A stretch of 64,000 nt of DNA. Source: Salinisphaera sp. LB1. Lineage in GTDB: Bacteria > Pseudomonadota > Gammaproteobacteria > Nevskiales > Salinisphaeraceae. The stretch is from positions 3,038,001-3,102,000 of the forward strand of contig NZ_CP029488.1 of the NCBI RefSeq assembly GCF_003177035.1. Direction: 5' to 3'. Below the pieces are notes generated by a model, which was not told the DNA's origin, did not search any database, and was given only the letters and a program-made list of their open reading frames with translations. The position numbers and the translations under genes were made by a program. How positions within the stretch are numbered: the stretch's first letter is position 1; every line of letters starts with the position of its first letter. Of this stretch, positions 31,691-41,785 are shown piece after piece.

Positions 31691-32659
31691 TCAGGACCGA
31701 CGCTGGACCGAAAACTCGGCCAGCATAATCAAGGCGTCCTTGAACTGCGTCGACTCGAACGGGGCCAGGCACTCGATCGCTGCGTTGGCTGCCTCGTCGG
31801 CGCGGCCGAAAGTGTATGTCATCGCATCCGTGGATTCAATCGCTTTTTTAATCGAATCCAGCGCGCCCAGGTTGGCGTCCCGAATTGCCTGGCGCAGCGG
31901 CGCGGCTTCAACCTCGGGCGTGCGCGCCAGCGCGCAGATCAACGGCAGTGTCGTCTTGCCTTCCGACAGGTCGTCGCCGAGATTCTTGCCGTAGCTGTCG
32001 TCGCCGTGGCCATAGTCGAGCGCGTCGTCGATCACCTGGAAGGCGATGCCGAGATGGCGCCCGAAATCGGCCATCGCCTGGCATTCGGCCGGCGTGCGCC
32101 CGGCGATCAGCGCGCCGAGACGGCAGCCGGCGGCGAACAGGCTGGCCGTCTTGCGATCCACCACCTCCAGATAATCCGATTCGGTCAGGTTCGGGTCATG
32201 CGCATGCATCAACTGCATCACCTCGCCTTCGGCGATGCGGTTGGTGGCGTCGGCCAGTATCTTCATCACCTCGGGCGAGTCGAGCTCCACCATCAACTGG
32301 AACGCGCGCGAGTAAAGGAAGTCGCCGGTGAGCACGCTGGCATCATTGCCCCAGACGCTGTTGGCGGTTTCCCGCCCGCGACGGAGCGTGGATTCATCCA
32401 CCACGTCGTCGTGCAACAGGGTGGCGGTGTGAATGAACTCGATGATCACCGCCAGCAGGTGATGAGCGGTGCCCTGATACCCGGCGGCACGCGCGGCGAG
32501 CACGACCAGTGCCGGGCGAATGCGCTTGCCGCCGCTTGCAATAATGTATTCGCCCAGCGTATTGATGAGCACGACATCGGAGCTCAGCCGTTTACGGATC
32601 AGCGCGTCGACTGCGCGCATGTCATTTTCGACCGGCTGAAACAGCGGCTGGATATTCAT
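31691..32659 (-). CDS. ispB: Octaprenyl diphosphate synthase (polyprenyl synthetase)
   Basis: IspB builds the long isoprenoid side chain of ubiquinone from FPP and IPP. The 322-residue protein has GGKRIRPALVVLAARA, the first aspartate-rich motif LLHDDVVDESTLRRGR (about residues 84-99), GDFLYSRAFQLMVEL and the second motif QVIDDALDYGHGDDSYGKNLGDDLSEGKTT. It is divergent from rplU with facing promoters, as in E. coli. The tRNA-Pro 7 bp downstream is probably processed from the same transcript or has an internal promoter. Confidence 0.95.
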   Translation of the reverse strand: MNIQPLFQPVENDMRAVDALIRKRLSSDVVLINTLGEYIIASGGKRIRPALVVLAARAAGYQGTAHHLLAVIIEFIHTATLLHDDVVDESTLRRGRETANSVWGNDASVLTGDFLYSRAFQLMVELDSPEVMKILADATNRIAEGEVMQLMHAHDPNLTESDYLEVVDRKTASLFAAGCRLGALIAGRTPAECQAMADFGRHLGIAFQVIDDALDYGHGDDSYGKNLGDDLSEGKTTLPLICALARTPEVEAAPLRQAIRDANLGALDSIKKAIESTDAMTYTFGRADEAANAAIECLAPFESTQFKDALIMLAEFSVQRRS

Positions 32660-32686
32660 CTGTCCGGGATCGCAAAAACAGCGGCA

Positions 32687-32715
32687 AACTTAGGGCTGCG
32701 GCTGCTATCTGTCAA
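32687..32715 (-). promoter_or_regulatory. Promoter for ispB
   Basis: On the minus strand, TTGACA (complement of 32710-32715), a 17-bp spacer and TAAGTT (complement of 32687-32692) form a sigma-70-type promoter about 20 bp before the ispB ATG. Confidence 0.65.
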
Positions 32716-32739
32716 GAAAGCGGGCGCCGCACACAAACG

Positions 32740-32768
32740 TTGACCGGCGCCGTCCAAAGCCGTATCAT
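32740..32768 (+). promoter_or_regulatory. Promoter for rplU-rpmA
   Basis: TTGACC (32740-32745), a 17-bp spacer and TATCAT (32763-32768) give a strong sigma-70-type promoter about 50 bp before rplU. It is back to back with the ispB promoter. Confidence 0.75.
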
Positions 32769-32820
32769 TCGCGCTCTTTAAACGGGCCGAACACGCCCGC
32801 AACCTGCGTTTGGAGTGGAC

Positions 32821-33135
32821 ATGCACGCGGTAATCCGTACCGGCGGTAAACAGTACAGGGTCGCCGAGGGCGATGTGGTGCGCGTCGAGAAGCTTGATGC
32901 CGAGGCCGGCAGCACGATTGAATTGGCCGACGTATTGCTGATCTCCGACGGCGAAAACGTCCAGGTCGGCACGCCAGTGCTCGACGGCAAGGCAGTTTCT
33001 GCCGACGTGCAGAGCCATGGTCGCGCCGACAAGGTGGAAGTGATCAAGTTCAAGCGTCGCAAGAAGTACCGTCGCACGCATGGTCATCGCCAGCACTACA
33101 CGCAGCTCAAGATCACCTCGATTCCGGGCGCTTGA
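32821..33135 (+). CDS. rplU: 50S ribosomal protein L21
   Basis: The 104-residue protein (E. coli 103) starts MHAVIRTGGKQYRVAEGDVV and ends KITSIPGA, with VKFKRRKKYRRTHGHRQHYTQ-like rRNA-binding residues. ATG 32821 is preferred to the in-frame GTG at 32815 because GGAG at 32812-32815 is well spaced for it. It pairs with rpmA as in nearly all bacteria. Confidence 0.97.
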   Translation: MHAVIRTGGKQYRVAEGDVVRVEKLDAEAGSTIELADVLLISDGENVQVGTPVLDGKAVSADVQSHGRADKVEVIKFKRRKKYRRTHGHRQHYTQLKITSIPGA

Positions 33136-33176
33136 GCGCATCGGCATCGACACCCTCGAACCGGAGGAACTAGCTC

Positions 33177-33440
33177 ATGGCACATAAAAAGGCAGGCGGC
33201 AGTACCCGCAATGGCCGGGATTCCGAATCCAAACGCCTCGGCGTGAAGAAATTCGGCGGCCAGCAGGTCAAGGCCGGCAACATCATCGTTCGTCAGCGCG
33301 GCAGCAGCTTTCACGCCGGCTCGAATGTGGGCACCGGCAAGGACTACACGCTGTATGCCAGCGTCGACGGCACCGTGGATTTTTCCGTGAAAGGCCCGCG
33401 CAACCGCAAGTTCATTTCCGTGGTTCCGGCCGCTGACTGA
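33177..33440 (+). CDS. rpmA: 50S ribosomal protein L27
   Basis: The 87-residue protein starts [20 protein letters not shown], the flexible N-terminus that reaches the peptidyl transferase centre, and contains [22 protein letters not shown] good GGAGGAA ribosome site lies just before the ATG. A classical terminator follows. Confidence 0.97.
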   Translation: MAHKKAGGSTRNGRDSESKRLGVKKFGGQQVKAGNIIVRQRGSSFHAGSNVGTGKDYTLYASVDGTVDFSVKGPRNRKFISVVPAAD

Positions 33441-33465
33441 CAGGCGATCGGTGCTCGATCGCGAA

Positions 33466-33490
33466 AGCCTCGCTCCGGCGGGGCTTTTTT
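33466..33490 (+). terminator. Rho-independent terminator after rplU-rpmA
   Basis: AGCCTCG pairs with CGGGGCT across a short loop, and is followed directly by a T6 run at 33485-33490. It separates rpmA from obgE, although obgE usually shares this operon. Confidence 0.85.
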
Positions 33491-33515
33491 ATGCTTGCTC
33501 GTGCTGTTGTGATAA

Positions 33516-35739
<2,224 letters not shown>

Positions 35740-35945
35740 CGCGCGTCATGGATGCGGGCGATGGCGCCGGGCAGGGCGCGGTGACGCGCCGTATCCGGGC
35801 ATGCGGCGAATGGCTGTAACGCCGCACGGCGCGAAACGAGTCGAAATAGACATCATGGATTGACCTGCCCGTCCTCAACATTGCGTGGGTTATGTTGGGG
35901 ATGGGTTAAACCCCTGACACAGAGCCACATTGAGGAGGGCAGGTC

Positions 35946-37145
35946 ATGAATGAGATTAGCATGGACGCCAATGAGACCCGGATCGCGCAGGCTGTGCTGG
36001 AACAGCGGGTGTCGACCGTCGCCGAATACGGCGTTTACGTCGGTCTAGACGTGCACAAGGACACGATTGCCGTGGCGGTCGCGCCGGCGGGACGCAGCAG
36101 TACGCCGGCCAGCTGGGGCGAGGTGGCCAACAAGCCCAAGACGATCGCCAAGCTCGTCGACCGTTTGACCACGGCTTTTGATGGCGAGGTGATCCTGTTT
36201 TGCTACGAGGCCGGGCCCTGTGGGTACGGGCTTTATCGCCAGCTCCTGAGTCTGGGCCATGATTGCCAAGTGGTGGCGCCGTCGCTGATTCCGCGCAAGC
36301 CCGGCGAGCGGATCAAGACGGATCGGCGCGATGCCCTCAAGTTGGCCACAACGCTGCGCAGCGGCGATCTGACCGCCGTGTGGGTGCCGGATGCCGAGCA
36401 GGAAGCGATGCGCGATCTCACCCGGGCGCGTGAGGATCTCAAGGCGATCGAACGCACGGCACGCCAACGCCTGGGTGCCTTCTTGCTGCGCCACGGGCAC
36501 GTGTACCCCGGCAAGAGCCGCTGGACCCAGGCCCATTTTCGCTGGATCGAGCGGATCACCATGGCCACACCGGTTCAGCAGATCGTCTTGCAGGAATATG
36601 TGGATACCGTGATCGCGGCCCAGCGTCGCGTGGCCGCCCTGACCGGGCAGATGCGCCAAGCACTGGACAGCTGGTCGCTGCGGCCGGTGGTCGAGGCCCT
36701 GATGGCACTGCGCGGCGTGCAGATGATAACCGCCATGACTGTGCTCGCCGAGCTCGGCGATCTCACGCGCTTTGACTCGCCGAGCCAGCTGATGGCATAT
36801 CTGGGCCTGGTGCCCAGCGAGCACTCGTCCGGTGGTTCACGACGCCAGGGCAGCATTACCAAGACAGGCAACGGCCATGTTCGGCGCGTGCTGGTCGAAG
36901 CCGCCTGGGCCTATCGATTCCCGGCGCGTAAAAGTGATGCCATCCAGCGGCGGGCCGAACAGACCAGTGACACCGTCCAAGCCATCGCTTGGCACGCCCA
37001 GAAGCGTTTATGCGGGCGTTATCGCCATCTGATCGGCGCCGGCAAGAACACGCCGCTGGCCACCACCGCGGTCGCACGCGAATTGGCCGGCTTTATCTGG
37101 GCCATCGCCTGCGAAGTACCGGTCAATCCAGCCGTAGCCGCGTAA
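35946..37145 (+). CDS. IS110-family (IS1111 group) DEDD recombinase/transposase, copy 2
   Basis: This 399-residue recombinase is identical to that of copy 1, with the same DEDD residues (GLDVHKD, CYEAGPCG, KTDRRDALK) and the SSGGSRRQG serine segment in the C-terminal domain. A GGAGGGCAGGTC ribosome site precedes ATG 35946. Because both copies are intact and identical, either could supply recombinase to the other and the pair can recombine homologously. Confidence 0.95.
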   Translation: MNEISMDANETRIAQAVLEQRVSTVAEYGVYVGLDVHKDTIAVAVAPAGRSSTPASWGEVANKPKTIAKLVDRLTTAFDGEVILFCYEAGPCGYGLYRQLLSLGHDCQVVAPSLIPRKPGERIKTDRRDALKLATTLRSGDLTAVWVPDAEQEAMRDLTRAREDLKAIERTARQRLGAFLLRHGHVYPGKSRWTQAHFRWIERITMATPVQQIVLQEYVDTVIAAQRRVAALTGQMRQALDSWSLRPVVEALMALRGVQMITAMTVLAELGDLTRFDSPSQLMAYLGLVPSEHSSGGSRRQGSITKTGNGHVRRVLVEAAWAYRFPARKSDAIQRRAEQTSDTVQAIAWHAQKRLCGRYRHLIGAGKNTPLATTAVARELAGFIWAIACEVPVNPAVAA

Positions 37146-37427
37146 CCGCTCGGCCGTCACCCCCATTCACAACAGGAGGATTGAAACGCATGCCTTTGGA
37201 TCAGGACACGGCCGGCCCGGTTGGAGAACCCTTGAGGACCCTATGGGGCACCCGGCCAATCCGCTTGATCCCCGCCACTAGAGCAAGGCAGCTCCGCGAC
37301 GAAGACATGTCAGGTCGGTACCCAATCCACGTATATCAGAGTGATCTACCGTCGCAGCAGCCGCCCGTGTTCTGTTCCAAGGGCATACGTCAAAAGACAT
37401 GATGAACGAATCACGAGTCGTAGTTGA
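37146..37427 (+). ncRNA. Putative bridge RNA region of IS1111-type copy 2
   Basis: The 282-nt stretch between the recombinase stop and the right inverted repeat is where IS1111-group elements encode their guide RNA. GGCCGG near 37209-37216 can pair with CCGGCC at 37252-37257, leaving an internal loop containing AGGACCCTA at 37235-37243. Its complement TAGGGTCCT resembles both target junctions, TAGTGTCCT at copy 1 and TAGGGCCCA at copy 2, reading across the AG core. AGACATG occurs twice further on (37305 and 37395 regions) and resembles the element's own end AGACATC, as a donor guide might. The RNA boundaries are not determined. Confidence 0.5.
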
Positions 37428-37445
37428 CAGGTCAATCCATATCAG

Positions 37446-37785
37446 GGCCCAAATAGGTCGATGAATCGGCGTGGCAGCACACGGGATCCTGTCACGGGTG
37501 TGCCGGGCCGCATTCCGTGCCGCCGCGGTGCGGGCCCTGGCAGCCGGGACGCTGCCCGCCCCAAGGCATTCGAGCGCCCGCCGTCCCGCGTTGCCGTGTG
37601 CCGGGGCGCCACTACGGCGCGTTTGCGCGCGTGCCGCCGGGTCTCGCGAAAGCCCGCATGTGTTCGGCTAGGTGCCGCCGCGTGGTCGCGGACCGGGGCG
37701 TCGTGGTGCGGCGCTCGGGCGGATTCACGGCGCGCCGGCAAGCGGTCGCGTCCATGGCGCCATTGCGCACGCGCACGTCAGACAC
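37446..37785. other. Gene-free region beside IS copy 2, with a decayed palindromic-element end
   Basis: About 340 bp between the IS and the rpsT terminator hold no convincing gene; open frames here have no family resemblance or ribosome sites. At 37487-37499 lies TCCTGTCACGGGT, identical to 8946-8958 in the end of the palindromic element by copy 1. CGCATTC follows 9 bases later (7 bases at the first site). No matching inverted right end is seen, so this looks like a partial, diverged relative. Confidence 0.5.
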
Positions 37786-37808
37786 AAAAAAACCCGCCGG
37801 GGCGGGCT
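37786..37808 (-). terminator. Rho-independent terminator of rpsT
   Basis: Read on the minus strand, GCCCGCCCCGGCGGG folds into a short GC hairpin and is followed by T7. It lies 25 bp past the rpsT stop. Confidence 0.85.
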
Positions 37809-37833
37809 TTGATGTGCGCGGGGCGCGAAGGAA

Positions 37834-38103
37834 TCAGGCCTGGGCCATCGCCTTGATCTGCGCATTCAGGCGCGACTTGTGGCGTGCGGCCTTGTTGCGA
37901 TGGATCTGCCCCTTGCCGGCCATGCGGTCGATGACCGGCACGGCGTTGTTGAAAGCTTCCTGCGCGCTCGACAGATCGTTCGCGGCAATGGCTTTCTGCA
38001 CCTTCTTGATATGCGTACGCACGAGCGAACGCTGCGCCATGTTGCGCTGACGATGTTCGGTCGCCTGGCGGACGCGTTTGCGGGCTTGGGCAGTATTCGC
38101 CAC
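37834..38103 (-). CDS. rpsT: 30S ribosomal protein S20
   Basis: The 89-residue basic helical protein reads ANTAQARKRVRQATEHRQRN near its start and has KGQIHRNKAARHKSRLNAQIK at its end, typical of S20. The start is GTG 38103, preceded by AGGAG at good distance; longer frames upstream are not family-like. A non-ATG start is also used by E. coli rpsT, where it is needed for S20 autoregulation, so the feature may be conserved here. It is divergent from murJ. Confidence 0.95.
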   Translation of the reverse strand: MANTAQARKRVRQATEHRQRNMAQRSLVRTHIKKVQKAIAANDLSSAQEAFNNAVPVIDRMAGKGQIHRNKAARHKSRLNAQIKAMAQA

Positions 38104-38146
38104 GGACAGCTCCTGAAATATGGGTTGGATGCCGGAAAGGCGCGCG

Positions 38147-38175
38147 ATTATGGGTTCTGGACGCGCCGTTGTCAA
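38147..38175 (-). promoter_or_regulatory. Promoter for rpsT
   Basis: On the minus strand, TTGACA (complement of 38170-38175), exactly 17 bp, and CATAAT (complement of 38147-38152) form one of the best sigma-70-type matches in the window. Transcription would begin about 35 bp before the rpsT GTG. Confidence 0.8.
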
Positions 38176-38248
38176 CTTGCACGCGCGTGTTTCGACGCGC
38201 ACGCATTAAAGGCTATAGTGCGCAGCGTTTCGGCTTCGTGCATTTGCA

Positions 38249-39820
38249 ATGGCTTCATCTCTGGCCCGATCGACCAGCGTCGTCGGCGCGATGACATTCT
38301 GCTCGCGCATTCTGGGTTTTGTGCGCGACGTCACGTTGGCGGTGATGTTCGGGGCCGGCCCGGCGATGGACGCGTTTCTCGTGGCCTTCAAGATTCCCAA
38401 CTTTCTGCGTCGCCTGTTCGCCGAAGGTGCGTTCGCGCAGTCGTTCGTGCCGGTATTGTCGTCGACGCGCGACCAGGAGAGCGGCGACGATGTCAAGGCG
38501 CTGGTGTCGGCGGTGGCGGGTACGCTCGGCGTCATTCTCATCGGTTTGACCGTGATCGGCGTGATTGCCGCGCCGGCATTGATCTATGCCTTTGCGCCCG
38601 GGTTCGCGGATTCGCCGAGCCAGTTCTCGCTGGCAGTCGACCTGCTGCGCATCACCTTCCCTTATCTGTTGTTCATATCGCTGACCGCTCTGGCCGGCGG
38701 TGTGCTCAATACCTATGGGCAGTTCGCGGTACCCGCGGTCACGCCGGTGCTGCTCAACATCTGCATGATCGGCGCCGCGATCGGGCTGTCGCCGCTGTTC
38801 GCACGCCCCGAGATCGCGCTGGCCATCGGGGTCTTCATCGCCGGAGCGGCCCAGCTCGCGTTCCAGATTCCATTCCTGATCCGCATCGATCGGCTGCCGC
38901 GGCCACGCTGGGCATGGGCGGACGCGAAGGTGCGTCGTATTCTGCGCCTGATGCTGCCGATCATGTTCGGCTCATCGGTCGCGCAGCTCACGTTGCTACT
39001 GGATACGATCGTGGCTTCCTGCCTGGCGGCCGGCAGCGTGAGCTGGCTGTACTATGCCGACCGCCTGATGGAATTCCCGCTGGGCATCTTTTCCGTGGCG
39101 ATCGCGACGGTCATTCTGCCGACGCTGTCGGCGCGCCATGCCAGCGCGTCGACGGCGGAGTTCTCGGCCACGCTCGACTGGGCGCTCAAGCTGCTGGCGC
39201 TGCTCGGCCTGCCGGCGATGGTGGGCTTGTTCGTGCTTGCGGGGCCCCTGGTCGCCACGCTTTTCAATTACCGCTCGTTCAATGCGCACGATGCGCTCAT
39301 GAGCCAATACGCGTTGATGGCGTACTCGCTGGGGTTCATGGGGTTCTCGCTGGTCAAGGTGCTGGTAACCGGGTTTTATTCGCGCGAGGATTCGCGCACG
39401 CCGGTGCGCTGCGGCGTGATCTCGATGATCTGCGGCATGGCGATGAATCTCATTTTCGTGGGTATATTTCTGTTGATGCGTTGGCCGGCGCCGCATGCCG
39501 GGTTGGCGCTGGCCGGCTCGTTGGGCGCGTTCATCAACGCGGGCCTGTTGTTTCGCTACCTGCGCGCCAGCGGTGCCTATCAGCCGGGCGCCGGCTGGGC
39601 GGCGTTGTTGTGGCGTGTTGCGTTGGCGTGCATCGTGATGGCGGTGGTGTTGCACGTGGGCGCCGCCACCACAATGGTCTGGGAATCGCGTAGCGCGCTC
39701 ATGCGCGTGGCCTGGCTGTCGTTCTGGATCGGCGCCGGCGTCGCGATTTATTTCGTCGTGCTCGGGCTGGCCGGCATCCGGCCGCGCCAGTTCCGCCTGG
39801 GCCACGGCTCGAGTCAGTGA
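38249..39820 (+). CDS. murJ: Lipid II flippase MurJ
   Basis: MurJ flips lipid II across the inner membrane for peptidoglycan synthesis. The 523-residue MOP-superfamily protein has about 14 transmembrane helices and the family start TSVVGAMTFCSRILGFVRDVTLA, followed by AGPAMDAFLVAFKIPNFLRRLFAEGAFAQSFVPV with the conserved Arg and Asp. VKVLVTGFYSREDSRTPV appears near helix 10. It forms the head of a murJ-ribF-lspA cluster in the usual orientation, divergent from rpsT. Confidence 0.96.
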   Translation: MASSLARSTSVVGAMTFCSRILGFVRDVTLAVMFGAGPAMDAFLVAFKIPNFLRRLFAEGAFAQSFVPVLSSTRDQESGDDVKALVSAVAGTLGVILIGLTVIGVIAAPALIYAFAPGFADSPSQFSLAVDLLRITFPYLLFISLTALAGGVLNTYGQFAVPAVTPVLLNICMIGAAIGLSPLFARPEIALAIGVFIAGAAQLAFQIPFLIRIDRLPRPRWAWADAKVRRILRLMLPIMFGSSVAQLTLLLDTIVASCLAAGSVSWLYYADRLMEFPLGIFSVAIATVILPTLSARHASASTAEFSATLDWALKLLALLGLPAMVGLFVLAGPLVATLFNYRSFNAHDALMSQYALMAYSLGFMGFSLVKVLVTGFYSREDSRTPVRCGVISMICGMAMNLIFVGIFLLMRWPAPHAGLALAGSLGAFINAGLLFRYLRASGAYQPGAGWAALLWRVALACIVMAVVLHVGAATTMVWESRSALMRVAWLSFWIGAGVAIYFVVLGLAGIRPRQFRLGHGSSQ

Positions 39821-39843
39821 TCGGGAGTGAGTGGGAAAGCCTG

Positions 39844-40782
39844 ATGCGCATTATCCGTTCCGTACGCGCCGCGCCAGCCCAGCCGCAGGGCTGCGTGCTG
39901 ACGATCGGCAATTTCGATGGCCTGCATCGGGGGCATCAGGCGGTGATCGAGCGCGTGCACGAACGCGGCGCCACGCTCGGCCTGCCGGCCGCGTTGATGA
40001 CGTTCGACCCGACGCCGCGCGCCTTCTTCATGCCGGACGACCCGCCGCCGCAGCTGTCGTCCCTGCGCGAGAAAATGGAAGATGCCGCCGCGCTGGGCAT
40101 CGATCTGTTCGTGCGGGCGCGTTTCGATCGCAGCTTCGCCCAGCTGTCGCCGGAGTCGTTTCTGGACGACCTGATCCAGCGACGGCTCGGCGCGCGTGCG
40201 ATCCTGGTGGGACGCGATTTCCGCTTCGGTCATCGACGCGCGGGCGATATCCATACGCTCGAACGCTTCGCCGAGGCGCGCGGCGTCGAGCTGTTGCCCG
40301 TGCCGGATGTCTGCGTCGATGGCGAGCGCGTCAGTTCGACCCGGGTGCGCGAATGCCTGGGCGTCGGCGACGTGGTGGCGGCCTCGCGGCTGCTGGGCCG
40401 TGCCTACCGGATCACCGGGCGCGTGGTTCACGGCGAGCAGCTCGGGCGTACGCTCGGCTTTCCCACCGCGAACCTGCGCCTTAAGCGCCCGGCGGCGCTG
40501 CGTTACGGCGTTTATGCGGTGCGCGTGCGGCGGGTCGACGGGCGTATGCATGCCGGCGCGGCGAGCTTCGGCGTGCGGCCGACGGTCAACGGCCGCGATG
40601 AGCTGCTGGAGATCTATCTGCTCGACTTCTCGGGCGATTTATATAGTCAGCGGATTGACGTATTCTTCGAGCACTTCGTGCGGGCCGAGGAACATTACGA
40701 CTCCCTCGACGCACTGACCCGTCAGATGCATGCCGACGTCGCCGAGGTTCGACGGCTGCTGGACAACACGAGTTCGCAATGA
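39844..40782 (+). CDS. ribF: Bifunctional riboflavin kinase/FAD synthetase
   Basis: RibF makes FMN and FAD. The 312-residue protein has the N-terminal FAD synthetase domain (LTIGNFDGLHRGHQAV, FRFGHRRAGDI, RVSSTRVRECL) and the C-terminal riboflavin kinase domain (GRTLGFPTANLRL, GAASFGVRPTVNG, EIYLLDF). ATG 39844 is used; a frame opening at 39817 overlaps murJ. Its stop overlaps lspA as ATGA. ileS, which lies between ribF and lspA in most gammaproteobacteria, is missing. Confidence 0.95.
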   Translation: MRIIRSVRAAPAQPQGCVLTIGNFDGLHRGHQAVIERVHERGATLGLPAALMTFDPTPRAFFMPDDPPPQLSSLREKMEDAAALGIDLFVRARFDRSFAQLSPESFLDDLIQRRLGARAILVGRDFRFGHRRAGDIHTLERFAEARGVELLPVPDVCVDGERVSSTRVRECLGVGDVVAASRLLGRAYRITGRVVHGEQLGRTLGFPTANLRLKRPAALRYGVYAVRVRRVDGRMHAGAASFGVRPTVNGRDELLEIYLLDFSGDLYSQRIDVFFEHFVRAEEHYDSLDALTRQMHADVAEVRRLLDNTSSQ

Positions 40783-41285
40783 GTCAATTCCGAGACGACG
40801 CCGGGGCCGAACGCGGCTTTGAGTTGCAGAACGCGCACTGGCTCTGGCTGTCGGCACTGGTGATCGCGGCCGATCAGATCACCAAGCAGCTCATGGTCAA
40901 TCATTTTACGTTGTATGAGTCGACGCCGCTGTTGCCCTGGCTCAATTTGACGTTGGTTCACAACACTGGCGCGGCTTTCTCGATGCTGCGCGGTGCGACG
41001 CCCTGGCTGTTCGTGGGTCTCAGCGTGGCTGTGGTGATCGGTATTCTGGTCTGGATGCGTCGGCACCCGCACGACAGCCGCTTATTGGCGGCGGCGCTCA
41101 GCCTGGTGGCCGGTGGCGCGCTCGGCAACGCGATCGACCGCGCCACGCGCGGCTTCGTGGTGGATTTCGTGGATTTCCACATCGGCACCTGGCACTACCC
41201 GGCGTTCAATCTGGCCGACAGCGCCATTTGCATCGGCGCGGTGCTGATTGCAGTCGATATGCTGTGGCCCAGGCGTAACGGCTGA
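40779..41285 (+). CDS. lspA: Lipoprotein signal peptidase (signal peptidase II)
   Basis: LspA cleaves the signal peptide of prolipoproteins in the inner membrane. The 168-residue protein has four transmembrane helices and the catalytic aspartate motifs: VHNTGAAFSMLRG, GGALGNAIDRATRGFVVDFVDFH (first Asp) and FNLADSAICIG (second Asp). It overlaps ribF by 4 nt and converges on the pilus operon. fkpB and ispH, which usually follow, are absent. Confidence 0.96.
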   Translation: MSQFRDDAGAERGFELQNAHWLWLSALVIAADQITKQLMVNHFTLYESTPLLPWLNLTLVHNTGAAFSMLRGATPWLFVGLSVAVVIGILVWMRRHPHDSRLLAAALSLVAGGALGNAIDRATRGFVVDFVDFHIGTWHYPAFNLADSAICIGAVLIAVDMLWPRRNG

Positions 41286-41323
41286 GCGCCTTACTCGGGT
41301 CATCGGCCTGGCGGGCGCGGCGG

Positions 41324-41785
41324 CTACCAGCAGGTATCGGAAACGTCCTGCCCGCTGGCGTTCGTTGCTTTTTTGGCGCCGGTCTGATCGATGGTCATGG
41401 TGCGGCAGGTATCGTTGACCTGATCTGCCTGCGCGGTGGCCGTGATGGTGTACTTGTCGTTGTTCGTGCCGGAGACGCTGGCGCTGACGTTATAGAACCC
41501 GTTCTCCGTGGTGCTCGGCAGGCCGAGCTGGTTCATGCTCGTCGCGTATTGGTTCTGTACCGAATAGTACTTCTCTTCTTCATTGGCAGCCTTGAGCAAC
41601 AGGCTCTTGGCGTTTACCCGGCGTGCTTCGCGAACGTGGGAGAGATAGCTCGGATAGGCGATGGCCGCCAGGATGCCGATGATCGCCACCACGATCATCA
41701 ATTCGATGAGCGTGAACCCGTTTTGTAGCAGGCCCGGGGCGTGCCGCTGCCGCTCCCGATAGCGTCTGAATCTGCGCATGCTCAT
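41324..41785 (-). CDS. pilE: Type IV minor pilin PilE
   Basis: This 153-residue prepilin has a long basic leader ending in G, then FTLIELMIVVAIIGILAAIAYPSYL, the class III signal/N-terminal helix with Glu5, cut and methylated by PilD. The C-terminal part has two cysteines (NDTCRTM and SDTCW at the very end) that probably form the D-region disulfide. It is the last gene of the operon and overlaps the pilY1 stop as ATGA. A second ATG two codons on (41779) is equally possible. It probably primes pilus assembly with PilVWX and PilY1. Confidence 0.9.
   Translation of the reverse strand: MSMRRFRRYRERQRHAPGLLQNGFTLIELMIVVAIIGILAAIAYPSYLSHVREARRVNAKSLLLKAANEEEKYYSVQNQYATSMNQLGLPSTTENGFYNVSASVSGTNNDKYTITATAQADQVNDTCRTMTIDQTGAKKATNASGQDVSDTCW

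Larger units (their letters stand above)
35848..37443 (+). mobile_element. IS110-family (IS1111 group) insertion sequence, copy 2, 1596 bp
   Basis: This copy has the same length as copy 1 and the same ends: AGACATC, then the 13-bp repeat ATGGATTGACCTG at 35855-35867, and its complement at 37428-37440 followed by ATC. AG occurs at both junctions (35848-35849 and 37444-37445), the complement of the CT seen at copy 1. It is inserted between proB and rpsT. The two copies are inverted relative to each other and about 25 kb apart. Confidence 0.93.

Noticed and set aside
36989-37402. A 137-residue open frame in the IS 3' end (also 9263-9676 in copy 1)
   Set aside because: It straddles the recombinase end and the presumed guide-RNA region, is in another frame, and has no family features. 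Its presence in both copies only reflects their identity.
37461-37856. A 131-residue open frame between IS copy 2 and rpsT
   Set aside because: Arg/Ala-rich, no ribosome site, crosses the rpsT terminator and overlaps the rpsT end.
38191-38219. TTCGAC-N17-TATAGT as a promoter for murJ
   Set aside because: The -10 is fair, but the -35 box matches consensus poorly in this register.
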